Assembly (NCBI GenBank): GCA_009840005.1
Contig: VXOR01000093.1
Location: forward strand, 1 to 64,000
Length of the DNA: 64,000 nucleotides
Direction of reading: 5' to 3'
From: Gemmatimonadota bacterium
GTDB taxonomy: Bacteria > Latescibacterota > UBA2968 > UBA8231
Position 1 is the stretch's first letter. Each line of letters opens with the position of its first letter. The translations under genes and the position numbers were made by a program. A model generated the notes under the pieces. The model made no database searches. It worked only from the letters and a program-made list of their open reading frames with translations, and had not been told where the DNA came from. Positions 12,364 through 21,665 of this stretch are shown in pieces.

Positions 12364-13187
12364 TAAACGCCCACCGACCGCGGTTGCGCTTTGCCCAGCA
12401 TTTCCTCGTCGCCCGGGGTGTCATAGAGGCCATTGCTGGGCTAGTGCGCCCAGCCGCTGGCGAGGTGGTGGTCGAGATTGGCCCGGGCCGAGGCGCGTTG
12501 ACTGAAGTGCTGCTCGCCGGGGTGGATCGCCTAGTGGCCGTGGAAATTGACCGCGACTTGGTGGCCTTGCTGCGCACACGCCAAGATGAGCATAAGTTGC
12601 GCTTGATTGAAGGAGATATTCTGCAAGTCGATCTCGGGGAAGTCTTGCGGGACGCGGGCGGGTGCCGCCTGCTGATCGTCGGCAATCTTCCCTACAACAT
12701 CACCGCTCCGCTAATTTTTCACCTTCTCGCTCACGCCGATTGTATCAGTCGTGCCATCGTCATGGTCCAACGCGAAGTAGCTCGGCGCTTGGTCGCCAGC
12801 CCCGGTTCAAAGGATTATAGCTTGTTGTCGGTGCTAGTGGCCATGCGCGCCGAAGTGGAGATGCGCTTGCAGGTGGAACGCGATTGCTTCCGGCCCGTGC
12901 CGGCCGTGGATTCGTCCGTAGTCGAGTTGCGCTTTGCTCCCAAGCCACGCTACGCAGTACAGGATGTGGACTGCTTCGACCGCTTGGTGCGCCGAGCCTT
13001 TGGCCAGCGGCGCAAGATGCTGCGCAATTCGCTCCTCGGCCTCAATCCCGAGGGCGGGCGGCCTTGGCTAGAAGCACTGGGCCAGCAGGCGGGGATCGAA
13101 CTAACGCGCCGCCCAGAGGAATTGTCGCTAGCGGAATTCATCCGGCTGAGCGACGCCTGCTCGCATTTGGGAAAGGATAGGCCGTGA
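12360..13187 (+). CDS. rsmA: 16S rRNA (adenine1518/1519-N6,N6)-dimethyltransferase RsmA
   Basis: 275 aa. Dimethylates two adjacent adenines near the 16S 3' end during 30S maturation. Motif I is EIGPGRGALT, the catalytic motif IV is NLPYNI, and the family N-terminus is present as RFAQHFL (usually RFGQNFL). The C-terminal helical domain ends with PEELSLAEFIRLS. The GTG at 12360 is chosen because it overlaps the holB stop and gives the usual N-terminus; a longer frame would run through holB. Confidence 0.93.
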   Translation: MINAHRPRLRFAQHFLVARGVIEAIAGLVRPAAGEVVVEIGPGRGALTEVLLAGVDRLVAVEIDRDLVALLRTRQDEHKLRLIEGDILQVDLGEVLRDAGGCRLLIVGNLPYNITAPLIFHLLAHADCISRAIVMVQREVARRLVASPGSKDYSLLSVLVAMRAEVEMRLQVERDCFRPVPAVDSSVVELRFAPKPRYAVQDVDCFDRLVRRAFGQRRKMLRNSLLGLNPEGGRPWLEALGQQAGIELTRRPEELSLAEFIRLSDACSHLGKDRP

Positions 13188-15151
13188 AGCCGTTCTTGTG
13201 GCACGCGGGTTGGCTTGTGTTGGTCGCATGGACGGCGGCCGATGCACAGTACTCGCTCAACTTCAGCCGCTCCAGTTCCCGAACCTCTTGGAACCATTCG
13301 TTTCCTAGCTGGAGTTACTCGACGCCTGTGCGGTTCTCGGCGGTGGGGGACTCGACCTCCAAGCTGACGATTAACGCATCGGCCAGTATGGGGTTTAGCC
13401 TCGATGATCGCAGCACCGGCAAGAGTTGGCAGGACAATGCCTCGGGCCGATCTTCGGTCAACTATCCCATTCTCGGCCCAAAGGCCACCATCAGCCTCGG
13501 TGCCAGCATGAGCACGCGCAACGTAACGCTGCACAAGCAGAAGACGCGCAGCCAGTCCTTTAACTTTGGATTTAGGTCTAAGCCGTTGAGTAGCGGTCCA
13601 TTCAAGAGCCTGAGTGCCAACCTGACTCCGAGCCTAATCACGGCCACCCGCGCTAGTCGCGCCAGCCTCGACAGCACCATCAAGGAGACCGGGATCCGCT
13701 ACAATGCTTCGCTGCGGGTCTCGCCCGACATTGAGATTGCGGACAAGAAGCTGAGCAACTCGATTTCGCTGAGCAAAACAGATGATACGCTCGAGCACAA
13801 CAAGGATCGCAGCGAGCGGCTGAGCGGCAATGTGAGCTATACTTTTCCCGGCGACGTGCGCGTCGGCCTGAGTATGTCTGAAAACCGCTCTCAGAGGGGC
13901 CTCTCGCGCCGCGCCATCAGCGAGGCTACCGTCAGTGAGGCTGTGGTGCGCGACACAGTGGTCAGCGCCGAACTAGCGGAAACGCGCGGCACTAGCTTTT
14001 CCTCCAACGTGGAGTTTGATCTGGGGCGCTTTAAAATAAAAAACCGCGCCTCGTACAGTCAGAACGAACACACCAACACCGCCAACGCGATCCAGGACTT
14101 AGACAACCGCTTCTTTGGCAAGGATCGCCTCGGCGAGAACTTTAGCTGGGACGCGTCCCTTTCGGGCAAGCTGGTCGAGAAGCTGGTTCTCAACACCAGT
14201 GTCCGCTTCAGAGGCAGCGACGTGCGCCGGCTGGCAGTGCGGGTGCTCGATACCAGCATTTGCGATAGCCACTTCACGCGCTCGGCGGATGGAACGTGCC
14301 GCGATCCAAGCTCCGACGAGATCAATCGCAATTTTTTTCTCAATGGCTCTCTCAACTGGCCCCTAGCCGATGGGCACTCGCTGCGGTTGGCGACCTTTGG
14401 CGAGATCAAACGCTCGGAAAACCCAGGGGATCGCAAGCAGGACCGCGACACCTTCAACAACAGCGTGAGCCTCAGCTATGACGGCACCCTGCGCTCGGGA
14501 GCCAAGCTCAGCGTTGATCTCAAAAATAGCTTCTTGCATCGCGTGAACTTGCACGCCACCCGCGCTGTAGATAACTCGCGCAACCGCGACATTTCGCTCA
14601 ATATCGGCACCAATTACGAGCGCTTGGGCACGTCCTTTTCGCACCGATTCAGCGTCTCCGCGCGGCGCATCATTTACGATTTTGATCGCCAAGTCAATCG
14701 CCGCGAGTCGTCGCGCAAAAGCAATATCCGCCGCGGCTGGAGCATGGCGCACTCGCTGCGGCGCAAGGTACTCGACGACCTTGCGCTCAATGCGCGTTAC
14801 AACTATTCGGCCAACGATGACGGCACCTTGATTTTGGAAAACGGTGCCCAGATTGTCGAAGAGGAAAACGCCAGATACACTCTTCAATTCGGCATGACCT
14901 ACTCGCCCAGTACTGACTACTCGGCCGGCGCAACCTACACCTATAAGCTCGATCGCCAGTGGGATTACGAATACTCCACGCTTGCTCAGTCGCGTTCCCT
15001 CAACCGCCGCAACAAACACCGGACTCTGGCGGCGAACTTTAACTACAATCCGGTCGGCAGCGACAACAAGCTCAGCTTGCGCGGCAGCCGCAGTCGCCAG
15101 CGCAGCGGCACGTTTAACAGCTTGAATGTAAGATATACGCGAACGTTGTAA
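13184..15151 (+). CDS. predicted outer-membrane beta-barrel protein
   Basis: 655 aa, not assigned to a named family. An N-terminal signal peptide (hydrophobic WLVLVAWTAADA) is followed by a long series of alternating, serine/arginine/asparagine-rich amphipathic strands (for example FNFGFRSKPL, GNVSYTF, LSLSYDGTL, YTLQFGMTYS) and a C-terminal strand LNVRYTRTL ending in Leu, typical of transmembrane barrels. There is only one likely disulfide pair (ICDSHF...GTCRD). GTG start overlaps the rsmA stop. An OstA/LptA-type N-terminal domain was not recognised, so LptD is not supported, although lptD is linked to rsmA in some bacteria. Confidence 0.7.
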   Translation: MKPFLWHAGWLVLVAWTAADAQYSLNFSRSSSRTSWNHSFPSWSYSTPVRFSAVGDSTSKLTINASASMGFSLDDRSTGKSWQDNASGRSSVNYPILGPKATISLGASMSTRNVTLHKQKTRSQSFNFGFRSKPLSSGPFKSLSANLTPSLITATRASRASLDSTIKETGIRYNASLRVSPDIEIADKKLSNSISLSKTDDTLEHNKDRSERLSGNVSYTFPGDVRVGLSMSENRSQRGLSRRAISEATVSEAVVRDTVVSAELAETRGTSFSSNVEFDLGRFKIKNRASYSQNEHTNTANAIQDLDNRFFGKDRLGENFSWDASLSGKLVEKLVLNTSVRFRGSDVRRLAVRVLDTSICDSHFTRSADGTCRDPSSDEINRNFFLNGSLNWPLADGHSLRLATFGEIKRSENPGDRKQDRDTFNNSVSLSYDGTLRSGAKLSVDLKNSFLHRVNLHATRAVDNSRNRDISLNIGTNYERLGTSFSHRFSVSARRIIYDFDRQVNRRESSRKSNIRRGWSMAHSLRRKVLDDLALNARYNYSANDDGTLILENGAQIVEEENARYTLQFGMTYSPSTDYSAGATYTYKLDRQWDYEYSTLAQSRSLNRRNKHRTLAANFNYNPVGSDNKLSLRGSRSRQRSGTFNSLNVRYTRTL

Positions 15152-15163
15152 TCGCTTAATACT

Positions 15164-15195
15164 GGTAACGGTTTCGCCGTGGTGTTACCTTAATT
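15164..15195 (+). terminator. possible weak terminator
   Basis: GGTAAC (15164-15169) and GTTACC (15184-15189) form a short hairpin with a small inner GG/CC pairing, followed by TTAATTA and no clean U-run. It lies between the barrel gene and the aminotransferase; the function is uncertain. Confidence 0.3.
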
Positions 15196-15226
15196 ACTCG
15201 CATACTTGCCCAAGGAGATTTTCTAC

Positions 15227-16147
15227 ATGCCCCTGCCTAAATGCGATAAAATCTGGTTCAATGGCCAATTGGTTGATTGGGACGACGCCAAAATCCACGT
15301 GCTCTCCCACGTAGTACATTACGGTTCGAGTGTCTTTGAAGGCATTCGCTGTTACAAGACCGCGAAAGGATCGGCCGTGTTCCGCCTCGACGAGCACGTC
15401 AACAGGTTATTTGATTCCGCCAAAATCTACCGCATGGATATTCCCTATACGCGGGAGGAAATCAAAGATGCCATCCTCGAGACAATTCGCGTCAATCAGC
15501 TCGCGGCCTGCTATATTCGCCCGGTTGTCTTCCGCGGTTATGAGAACTTGGGAGTTGATCCGATGGGGTGTCCGGTTGACGTAGTGATCGCCGTGTGGGA
15601 GTGGGGAGAGTACCTCGGAGAAGCGGCGCTCAAAAACGGCGTTTCGGTCTGCACCTCGTCGTGGAACCGCATGGCCCCGAATACGTTTCCCGCCTTGGCC
15701 AAGGCCGGCGGCAACTACCTCAACTCGCAGCTCGTGCGGATCGAAGCCAATGCCAACGGCTATGACGAGGGTATTGTCTTGGGCACGGATGGGTTGGTGA
15801 GCGAGGGCAGCGGCGAGAATATCTTTGTCATCAAAAACGGCTCGATCTACACGCCCGAGTCGTGTTTTGCCATCCTGCCGGGCATTACCCGCCACACCGC
15901 CATTACCCTGATACGCGATCTCGGGATGCGGGTCGAGCAGCGCGGTATTCCGCGCGAGTTCCTCTACATCGCCGACGAAGTGTTTTTCACCGGCACGGCC
16001 GCCGAAATCACGCCGATTCGCGCCATAGACCAAGTGCAGATCGGCTGTGGCAAGTGCGGGCCGATCACCGCGCAGATCCAAGACGCCTTTTTCGCGGTAG
16101 TCCGCGTCGGAGTTGAGGACCGGCACGGATGGTTGACTTTCGTGTGA
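15227..16147 (+). CDS. ilvE: branched-chain amino acid aminotransferase
   Basis: 306-aa class IV PLP transaminase (last step of Leu/Ile/Val synthesis or first step of their breakdown). Key segments are [14 protein letters not shown] near the N-terminus, [14 protein letters not shown] with the PLP lysine (AKAGGN), and [11 protein letters not shown]. Class IV also contains D-amino acid transaminase and ADC lyase, but the FEGIR motif and length favour IlvE. The ATG at 15227 follows CAAGGAG; an in-frame TTG at 15206 is less likely. It stands alone. Confidence 0.93.
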   Translation: MPLPKCDKIWFNGQLVDWDDAKIHVLSHVVHYGSSVFEGIRCYKTAKGSAVFRLDEHVNRLFDSAKIYRMDIPYTREEIKDAILETIRVNQLAACYIRPVVFRGYENLGVDPMGCPVDVVIAVWEWGEYLGEAALKNGVSVCTSSWNRMAPNTFPALAKAGGNYLNSQLVRIEANANGYDEGIVLGTDGLVSEGSGENIFVIKNGSIYTPESCFAILPGITRHTAITLIRDLGMRVEQRGIPREFLYIADEVFFTGTAAEITPIRAIDQVQIGCGKCGPITAQIQDAFFAVVRVGVEDRHGWLTFV

Positions 16148-16184
16148 TGGGTTCGGTCTAGCTGGTTAGTACAAAGGGGAGAAT

Positions 16185-18020
16185 ATGCCGAAAGTTAGAA
16201 TGTCCGTAGTGGCCGTTTGGTTGGGTGTCTGCATCGGCGGTCATGCCGCTGCTGAAGAGGAATCATGGGAAGTAGTGCAGGAAATTCTCATGAGTACCAA
16301 GGATATCGTCGTGCTCGACGGTATTGAGAAGGTGCCGCTGCGCTACGAGAGCGGAGAAGAGCCGACCTATGGCGACTGGATGGTGCGCCACTTGTTGTCC
16401 GACCCAGAGAAACTCAACCCGTACACCTCCAACGACGCCGGTGCCAGCACGGTCTTGAGTTACGTATTTGAAAGCCTGCTCGAAGCCGACTCGGATCCGC
16501 CCTACGCGTTGCGAGGGCTGGTCGCCAAAGGCTACCCGGAGATTTCCGCGGACAAGCTCACCTATACGTTTGAGTTGCGCGACGGGGTTTACTTCTCAGA
16601 CGGCAAGCCGCTGACGGCGGCGGACGTCGTCTTCAGCATGAAGGTCATCCACAATCACCAAGTGCTAGCGCCGCATCTGCGCAACTACTACGCCGCGGTC
16701 GAAGCGGTACAACAGGTAGGGGCGAACAAGGTTAGCTTCCTGTGCGACAAGCCCTATTTCCGCAACGATTTGATGTTGGGTTTACTCAGTATCCTACCTA
16801 AGCATTTTTACGATCCGGAGGGTTTGCTGGATCCGGTCGAGGTCGAGAGTTTGGTGGATGGTTCTTGGGAGGAAGGGCCGCACAAAGAGCGAATCGAGCG
16901 TTTTGCCGAACAATTCAATCAAAATTTCAACCGCAAGGTACTAGGCTCGGGGCCGTACATAATTGAAGATCCAGAGCGCGACTTGGTCACCCAGCAGAAA
17001 GTTGTGCTGACGCGGAATGAAAACTACTGGGGTCGGGATGTGGAAGGGCTGCTGCCGTCTGGCTTTGTCGATAAGATCGTCTTTAACATCATCAACAATA
17101 CCGACGCGGCATTCATCGAGTTGACCAACGGCAACCTCGACTACCACGCGCTGCGCCCGTTGGAATTTAAGGAAAAGAGTTGGTCGGAAGACTTCAGCCG
17201 CCGTTTCCTCAAAGGCGTTAGCTACGCCGGTGGATATATGTACATCGGCTGGAACAACAAACATCTAATTTTTGGCGACAAGCAGGTGCGCCAAGCCATG
17301 ACTCATTTGACCGACCGCGAGGGCATGGTCGAAAACATCATGTTCGGCCTAGCCGAGACGGTGGAGGGGCCGATCCACAAGTTCCGCCCCGAATACAACC
17401 ACGATCTCGCGTCGTACACCTATGATCCCGACCGCGCCCTCGATCTGCTGGCGGAAGCTGGCTGGGAGGACGCCGACGAGGACGGCATTCTCGATAAGAC
17501 CATCGACGGGGAGCTAGTGCCATTTAGCTTTGAGATTTTGATCAATTCGGGCAACCAGACCCGCAAAGACATCGCCCTAACTTTGCAATACGAGTTGCAG
17601 GATATTGGCATTGACTGCCAAGTGCGCGAGTTAGACTGGTCGATTTTTTTGCAAAAGGTCCGCGGCAAGGATTTTGACGCCATGGTGCTAGGCTGGACCG
17701 GTAATGTGCAGTTCGCGCCCGACGGTTACCAGATCTGGCATTCCTCCCAGACTGTAGAAAACGGCTCCAACGCGATAAGCTTCATCAACGCCGAGGTCGA
17801 TCAAATTTTGGAGGACTACCGCCGCGAGTTCGATATGGAGAGGCGCATCGCACTCTACCAGCGCTTCCAAGAAATCCTGCACGAGGAACAGCCCTATACC
17901 TTCCTGTGGAAGCCGCGTACGGCCCGAGCCTACAGCCGCCGCTTCAGTGGCGTCACTTGGTATCCCCCCGGCGTCCGCTTGCAAGACTGGTGGGTCGCGC
18001 AGGAAGTGCAGATGTACTAA
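16185..18020 (+). CDS. ABC transporter substrate-binding protein, family 5 (oligopeptide type)
   Basis: 611 aa. A periplasmic binding protein of the SBP_bac_5 class, which carries peptides, nickel or other solutes. A signal peptide (VAVWLGVCIGGHAAAEE) is followed by the family core (LRDGVYFSDGKPLTAADVVFS; GSGPYIIED; RKDIALTLQYELQDIGI). It is longer than the usual 500-550 aa. Permeases of the matching type lie 17 kb away at 34.7-37.0 kb, so they may form one transporter, but the ATPases are not in the window. Good RBS (AAAGGGGAG). Confidence 0.9.
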   Translation: MPKVRMSVVAVWLGVCIGGHAAAEEESWEVVQEILMSTKDIVVLDGIEKVPLRYESGEEPTYGDWMVRHLLSDPEKLNPYTSNDAGASTVLSYVFESLLEADSDPPYALRGLVAKGYPEISADKLTYTFELRDGVYFSDGKPLTAADVVFSMKVIHNHQVLAPHLRNYYAAVEAVQQVGANKVSFLCDKPYFRNDLMLGLLSILPKHFYDPEGLLDPVEVESLVDGSWEEGPHKERIERFAEQFNQNFNRKVLGSGPYIIEDPERDLVTQQKVVLTRNENYWGRDVEGLLPSGFVDKIVFNIINNTDAAFIELTNGNLDYHALRPLEFKEKSWSEDFSRRFLKGVSYAGGYMYIGWNNKHLIFGDKQVRQAMTHLTDREGMVENIMFGLAETVEGPIHKFRPEYNHDLASYTYDPDRALDLLAEAGWEDADEDGILDKTIDGELVPFSFEILINSGNQTRKDIALTLQYELQDIGIDCQVRELDWSIFLQKVRGKDFDAMVLGWTGNVQFAPDGYQIWHSSQTVENGSNAISFINAEVDQILEDYRREFDMERRIALYQRFQEILHEEQPYTFLWKPRTARAYSRRFSGVTWYPPGVRLQDWWVAQEVQMY

Positions 18021-18032
18021 TAGGGCGCGTCT

Positions 18033-18449
18033 GTGTCCTCCGCAGATGCCCTCCGCTGGGAGAGCCACCCCCTGCGCCGGGAGCGGCCGGCAAAGTCGAT
18101 ACTGCTAGTCGCGCTCATCATCGCTTCCTCAGCGGCCGCAGCTTTCGGTTTTGAGCATTGGTTTTACGGGGTGTTTTCACTCGGAGCATTGACCGCTTCG
18201 CTGTCGCGCTATTTCTTTCCTACGCACTATGCGCTCGACGGTGAAGGCGTCAGCAGCCAACATCTCGGCCTTAAACAGCGCCGTTCTTGGGCGGAATTCC
18301 GTCGAGTAGATGAGCATCGGGACGGCATTTTTTTGCGTCCGTCCGCCCGCCCGGGTCGGCTGGATTCTTTTCGCGGCGTTTTTTTGCGCTTTGAGCAAAA
18401 CCGCGAAGAAGTTGCGCGTTTCGTCCGATACCATGTTCCAAATCAATAG
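18033..18449 (+). CDS. small membrane protein with PH-like C-terminal domain
   Basis: 138 aa. Two N-terminal transmembrane helices (ILLVALIIASSAAAAFGF and a following hydrophobic stretch GVFSLGALTASLSRYFF) precede a cytosolic beta-rich segment (HYALDGEGVSSQHLGLKQRRSWAEFRRV...GVFLRF) that resembles the bacterial PH (DUF304-like) layout. No exact family is recognised. GTG start 12 bp after the binding protein; its end overlaps the next gene by 17 bp. It probably begins or leads into the GlmL-centred gene run. Confidence 0.6.
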   Translation: MSSADALRWESHPLRRERPAKSILLVALIIASSAAAAFGFEHWFYGVFSLGALTASLSRYFFPTHYALDGEGVSSQHLGLKQRRSWAEFRRVDEHRDGIFLRPSARPGRLDSFRGVFLRFEQNREEVARFVRYHVPNQ

Positions 18450-18768
18450 CTTAAAAGCGCGGTGGCGACACGCTTTTGCCCTCGAAGACCCAGAGGCAGG
18501 TTGGTCTGAGGACGAGCGCGTGCTGGCCGAGCGGCTGGCCGAGTTTATCGTGCGTCGCCGCATGGGAGCGGCTGCGTCTATGGCGTTGGAGGCTTGCCGA
18601 CCTCTCAACTTTTTGGGCAGCCAAGCCCTGACCTTTTTGGCTCCGTTTGCGACGCTGGTTTTTTCGCGTGAAGAGTACGAGCGATTTACGCGTATGTTGG
18701 AGCGACGCCAATCTATAGACCTACTCGCAGAGGCCATTGCCCAGCGCGAAAGCCAAAAGCATGGATGA
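18433..18768 (+). CDS. conserved hypothetical protein, GlmL-cluster
   Basis: 111 aa, no named family. The middle holds a weakly hydrophobic segment with RPLNFLGSQALTFLAPF, flanked by charged helices (WSEDERVLAERLAEFIVRRRMG and FTRMLERRQSIDLLAEAIAQRE), so a small helical, possibly membrane-peripheral protein is likely. The ATG at 18433 is preferred; the longer frame from 18310 would lie within the previous gene. It overlaps both neighbours (17 and 8 bp), which argues for translational coupling with glmL. Confidence 0.65.
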   Translation: MFQINSLKARWRHAFALEDPEAGWSEDERVLAERLAEFIVRRRMGAAASMALEACRPLNFLGSQALTFLAPFATLVFSREEYERFTRMLERRQSIDLLAEAIAQRESQKHG

Positions 18769-20542
18769 CCTCAACGTAGTTATCGCCACGGACTGCGGCA
18801 GTACGACAACCAAGGCGATCCTGATCGAAAAGAAGGACGAAGGGTATCGCCAGACCTTTCGCGGCGAGGCCCCAACCACGGTTGAAGCCCCTTTTGAGGA
18901 CGTCACCCGGGGGGTGCTCAACGCCATTCAAGAGGTCGAGGAGCTCTCCGGACGGCAGATCCTCAATGGCGAGCGGATTATCACGCCGGCAGACGGCAAT
19001 GTCGGGGTCGATATATACATCTCGACGAGTAGTGCTGGCGGCGGGTTGCAGATGGTGGTGGCCGGCGTGGTGCTGGCGATGACCGGCGAAAGCGCGCAGC
19101 GCTGTGCTCTAGGTGCTGGAGCGATCGTCATGGACGCGCTCGCTGCCAATGACGGGCGCTTGCCGCACGAAAAAATAGAGCGCATCCGCCAATTGCGCCC
19201 CGATATGGTGTTACTGTCGGGCGGCACGGATGGCGGCACCGTCAGCCATGTGGTCGAGTTGGCCGAATTCATCAGCGCGGCCGATCCCAAGCCCCGCTTT
19301 GGTGCAGGCTTTAAGTTGCCGGTTATTTTTGCGGGCAATGAGGACGCACGCGAGGAAGTTGAAAATGCGCTGGGAGGGAAGATGGCCCTAACCGTTACTG
19401 AGAATATCCGCCCCGTGCTCGAAGAGGAAAATCTGGACCCGGCGCGGCACGTCATTCACGATCTCTTCCTCGAACACGTCATGGCGCAAGCTCCTGGCTA
19501 CCGCAAGCTGATGGACTGGACCAGCGCGCCGATTATGCCGACGCCCGGGGCGGTAGGCGAGATCATGCAGACCATTGCCCGCCAGCAGGGGATCAACGTC
19601 GTCGGCGTGGATATCGGCGGGGCGACGACCGATGTGTTCAGCGTCTTCGACGACGTGTTCAACCGTACGGTCAGTGCCAATCTCGGCATGTCCTATAGCG
19701 TCTCCAACGTGCTGGCCGAGGCCGGCCTCGACCACATCATGCGCTGGGTTCCTTTTGACATTGAGGAGGCCGACCTACGCGACCGGATCAAGAACAAGAT
19801 GATCCGCCCGACGACCATCCCGCAGCTCATGCAGGAGTTGCAAGTTGAGCAAGCCATTGCCCGCGAGGCCCTGCGCTTGGCCTTTGACCAGCATCGGGCG
19901 TTGGCGGTGGGATTGAAGGGGGTGCAGAGCAAGCGCACGCTGGCCGATGTCTTTGAGCAGGGTGCCACCGGCGAGAGTTTAGTCGAGATGATGGCGCTGG
20001 ACATGCTAGTCGGCAGCGGCGGCGTGCTATCGCACGCGCCCCGCCGCGAGCAGAGTTGCGCTATGCTCATAGATGCCTTCCAGCCCGAAGGCGTCACCCG
20101 CTTGGCGGTCGATAGCATCTTCATGATGCCCCACTTAGGGGTGCTTTCGACTGTTGACGAACGGGCTGCCACCGAGGTTTTCGAGCGCGATTGCCTGATC
20201 TACTTGGGCACTTGTGTGGCCCCTGTTGGCGAGGGGAAGGACGGCGAGGTTTGCCTCCAGTACGAAATAGACCTGCCCAGCGGGCGTCAAACCGGCCAGT
20301 TGCAGATCGGCCAGCTACAGTGGATACCCTTGGCTGATGGCGAGGAGGTCGAAGTCTCGCTCCAGCCGGCGCGTCGTTGGAATGTGGGTGCCGGCCCGGG
20401 GCAAGCCCTAAATGCGCGGGTGCGCGGCGGGATCGTGGGGCTAGTGCTAGACGGCCGCGGGCGACCCATCCAGATGGCGTCAGACCAAGACCGCCGGCGT
20501 CAGATAAGCGACTGGCAGCAGGCGTTAAACCTATACGAGTAG
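18761..20542 (+). CDS. GlmL/MutL-family ASKHA ATPase
   Basis: 593 aa. The family is named after MutL of clostridial glutamate mutase, a proposed reactivating or chaperone-like ATPase. The phosphate-1 loop ATDCGSTTTKAILIE and the second loop VGVDIGGATTDVFSVF mark the actin/Hsp70/sugar-kinase fold; LLSGGTDGGTVSHVVE is also typical. No B12-dependent mutase (glutamate mutase MutS/E or methylmalonyl-CoA type) is nearby, so its partner is unknown. The ATG at 18761 overlaps the previous stop; the TTG... frame upstream is not needed. The following gene starts 3 bp downstream. Confidence 0.85.
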   Translation: MDDLNVVIATDCGSTTTKAILIEKKDEGYRQTFRGEAPTTVEAPFEDVTRGVLNAIQEVEELSGRQILNGERIITPADGNVGVDIYISTSSAGGGLQMVVAGVVLAMTGESAQRCALGAGAIVMDALAANDGRLPHEKIERIRQLRPDMVLLSGGTDGGTVSHVVELAEFISAADPKPRFGAGFKLPVIFAGNEDAREEVENALGGKMALTVTENIRPVLEEENLDPARHVIHDLFLEHVMAQAPGYRKLMDWTSAPIMPTPGAVGEIMQTIARQQGINVVGVDIGGATTDVFSVFDDVFNRTVSANLGMSYSVSNVLAEAGLDHIMRWVPFDIEEADLRDRIKNKMIRPTTIPQLMQELQVEQAIAREALRLAFDQHRALAVGLKGVQSKRTLADVFEQGATGESLVEMMALDMLVGSGGVLSHAPRREQSCAMLIDAFQPEGVTRLAVDSIFMMPHLGVLSTVDERAATEVFERDCLIYLGTCVAPVGEGKDGEVCLQYEIDLPSGRQTGQLQIGQLQWIPLADGEEVEVSLQPARRWNVGAGPGQALNARVRGGIVGLVLDGRGRPIQMASDQDRRRQISDWQQALNLYE

Positions 20543-20545
20543 CTC

Positions 20546-21661
20546 ATGGCTCACGCCTATACCCCTGGACTGCGCGTGACGCAACACGCAGTCGTGCACA
20601 AAGAGCGGCGGTTGCCCCTAAAAGGCGAAGTTGTCGTTGAGCGCGGCCAAGCGGTGCGCCGAGCCCAAGTCGTGGCCCGCACCGAACTGCCGGGCGAGGT
20701 GGCGACCCTGAACTTGGTAAACCGCTTGGGTATCTCGCCGCAAGAGCTAGCTGGCTACATGCTCAAAAAGGAGGGCGACCGAGTAGAAGCCGACGAGCCG
20801 CTTGCCGAGACCAAGCCGTTTATTCGTTGGTTCAAGACCACGATTGAATCTCCGGTAAGCGGCACCGTCGAGAGCATTTCGCCGGTGACTGGGCAGGTGA
20901 TACTGCGGCAAGCTCCTAGGCCGGTCGAAGTGCTGGCTTATGTCGATGGGGTCGTAGAAGAAGTCTTTGCCGAGGAGGGCGTGCGCGTCGCAGCACGAGG
21001 TGCCTATATCCAGGGCATTTTCGGCGTGGGGGGTGAGTGCTGGGGTGCGCTGCACTTGGCGGTTGATGCCCCAGACGCTACAGCCGAGTCACTGGGCCCG
21101 GAAGTTGCGGGCAAAATTGTGGTGGTCGGCAGCTTGATTAGCGCGGAGACCGTGGAACAGGCCCGGCAGGCAGGTGCCGTGGGGTTGATCGGCGGCGGCC
21201 TGCGCGACAGCGATTTGCGCGACCTGCTCGGCCGCGATTTGGGCGTGGCCATCACCGGAACCGAGCGAATCGGCCTGACCGTGGTAGCGACCGAGGGATT
21301 TGGCCGCGTCGCCATGGCGCGCAAGACCTTTGATATTCTGCAAGCGTGCGCTGGCATGGATGCGTCTATGGCCGGCGCGACGCAGATCCGCGCTGGCGTC
21401 TTGCGGCCGGAGATTATCGTTCCTGCAGTCGCTGATCAAGAGGAAGAAGAGGTGCGGCCGGGCGCGGGCGGGTTGCAGGTGGGCGATTTGTTGCGGGTGA
21501 TTCGGATGCCCTATTTTGGGAGGATTGGGCGCGTCAGCGACTTGCCGACCGAGTTGTGCGCGGTGGAATCCGGGGCGCGGGTGCGGGTATTGGCCGTGGA
21601 GTTTGAAGACGGAGAACAGGCGGTAGTGCCACGGGCGAATGTGGAGCTGATCGAGGAATAA
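20546..21661 (+). CDS. uncharacterised GlmL-linked protein with sandwich-hybrid, PA-like and KOW-like segments
   Basis: 371 aa, soluble, no named family. Residues ~30-150 look like a barrel-sandwich-hybrid (lipoyl-like) fold (SPVSGTVESISPVTGQVILR; VDGVVEEVFAEEGVRV) but have no lipoyl/biotin lysine motif. The next part (GKIVVVGSLISAETVEQARQ followed by AGAVGLIGGGL) resembles the protease-associated domain pattern, and the C-terminus (GDLLRVIRMPYFGRIGRV...VEFEDGEQAVVPRANVELIE) resembles a KOW/SH3-like barrel. These are fold-level readings only. It starts 3 bp after glmL and ends 4 bp before the DUF6754-like gene. Confidence 0.65.
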   Translation: MAHAYTPGLRVTQHAVVHKERRLPLKGEVVVERGQAVRRAQVVARTELPGEVATLNLVNRLGISPQELAGYMLKKEGDRVEADEPLAETKPFIRWFKTTIESPVSGTVESISPVTGQVILRQAPRPVEVLAYVDGVVEEVFAEEGVRVAARGAYIQGIFGVGGECWGALHLAVDAPDATAESLGPEVAGKIVVVGSLISAETVEQARQAGAVGLIGGGLRDSDLRDLLGRDLGVAITGTERIGLTVVATEGFGRVAMARKTFDILQACAGMDASMAGATQIRAGVLRPEIIVPAVADQEEEEVRPGAGGLQVGDLLRVIRMPYFGRIGRVSDLPTELCAVESGARVRVLAVEFEDGEQAVVPRANVELIEE

Positions 21662-21665
21662 AGGC

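Noticed and set aside
13184..15151. LptD assignment for the barrel next to rsmA
   Set aside because: No OstA-type N-terminal domain is visible, so linkage alone is not enough.
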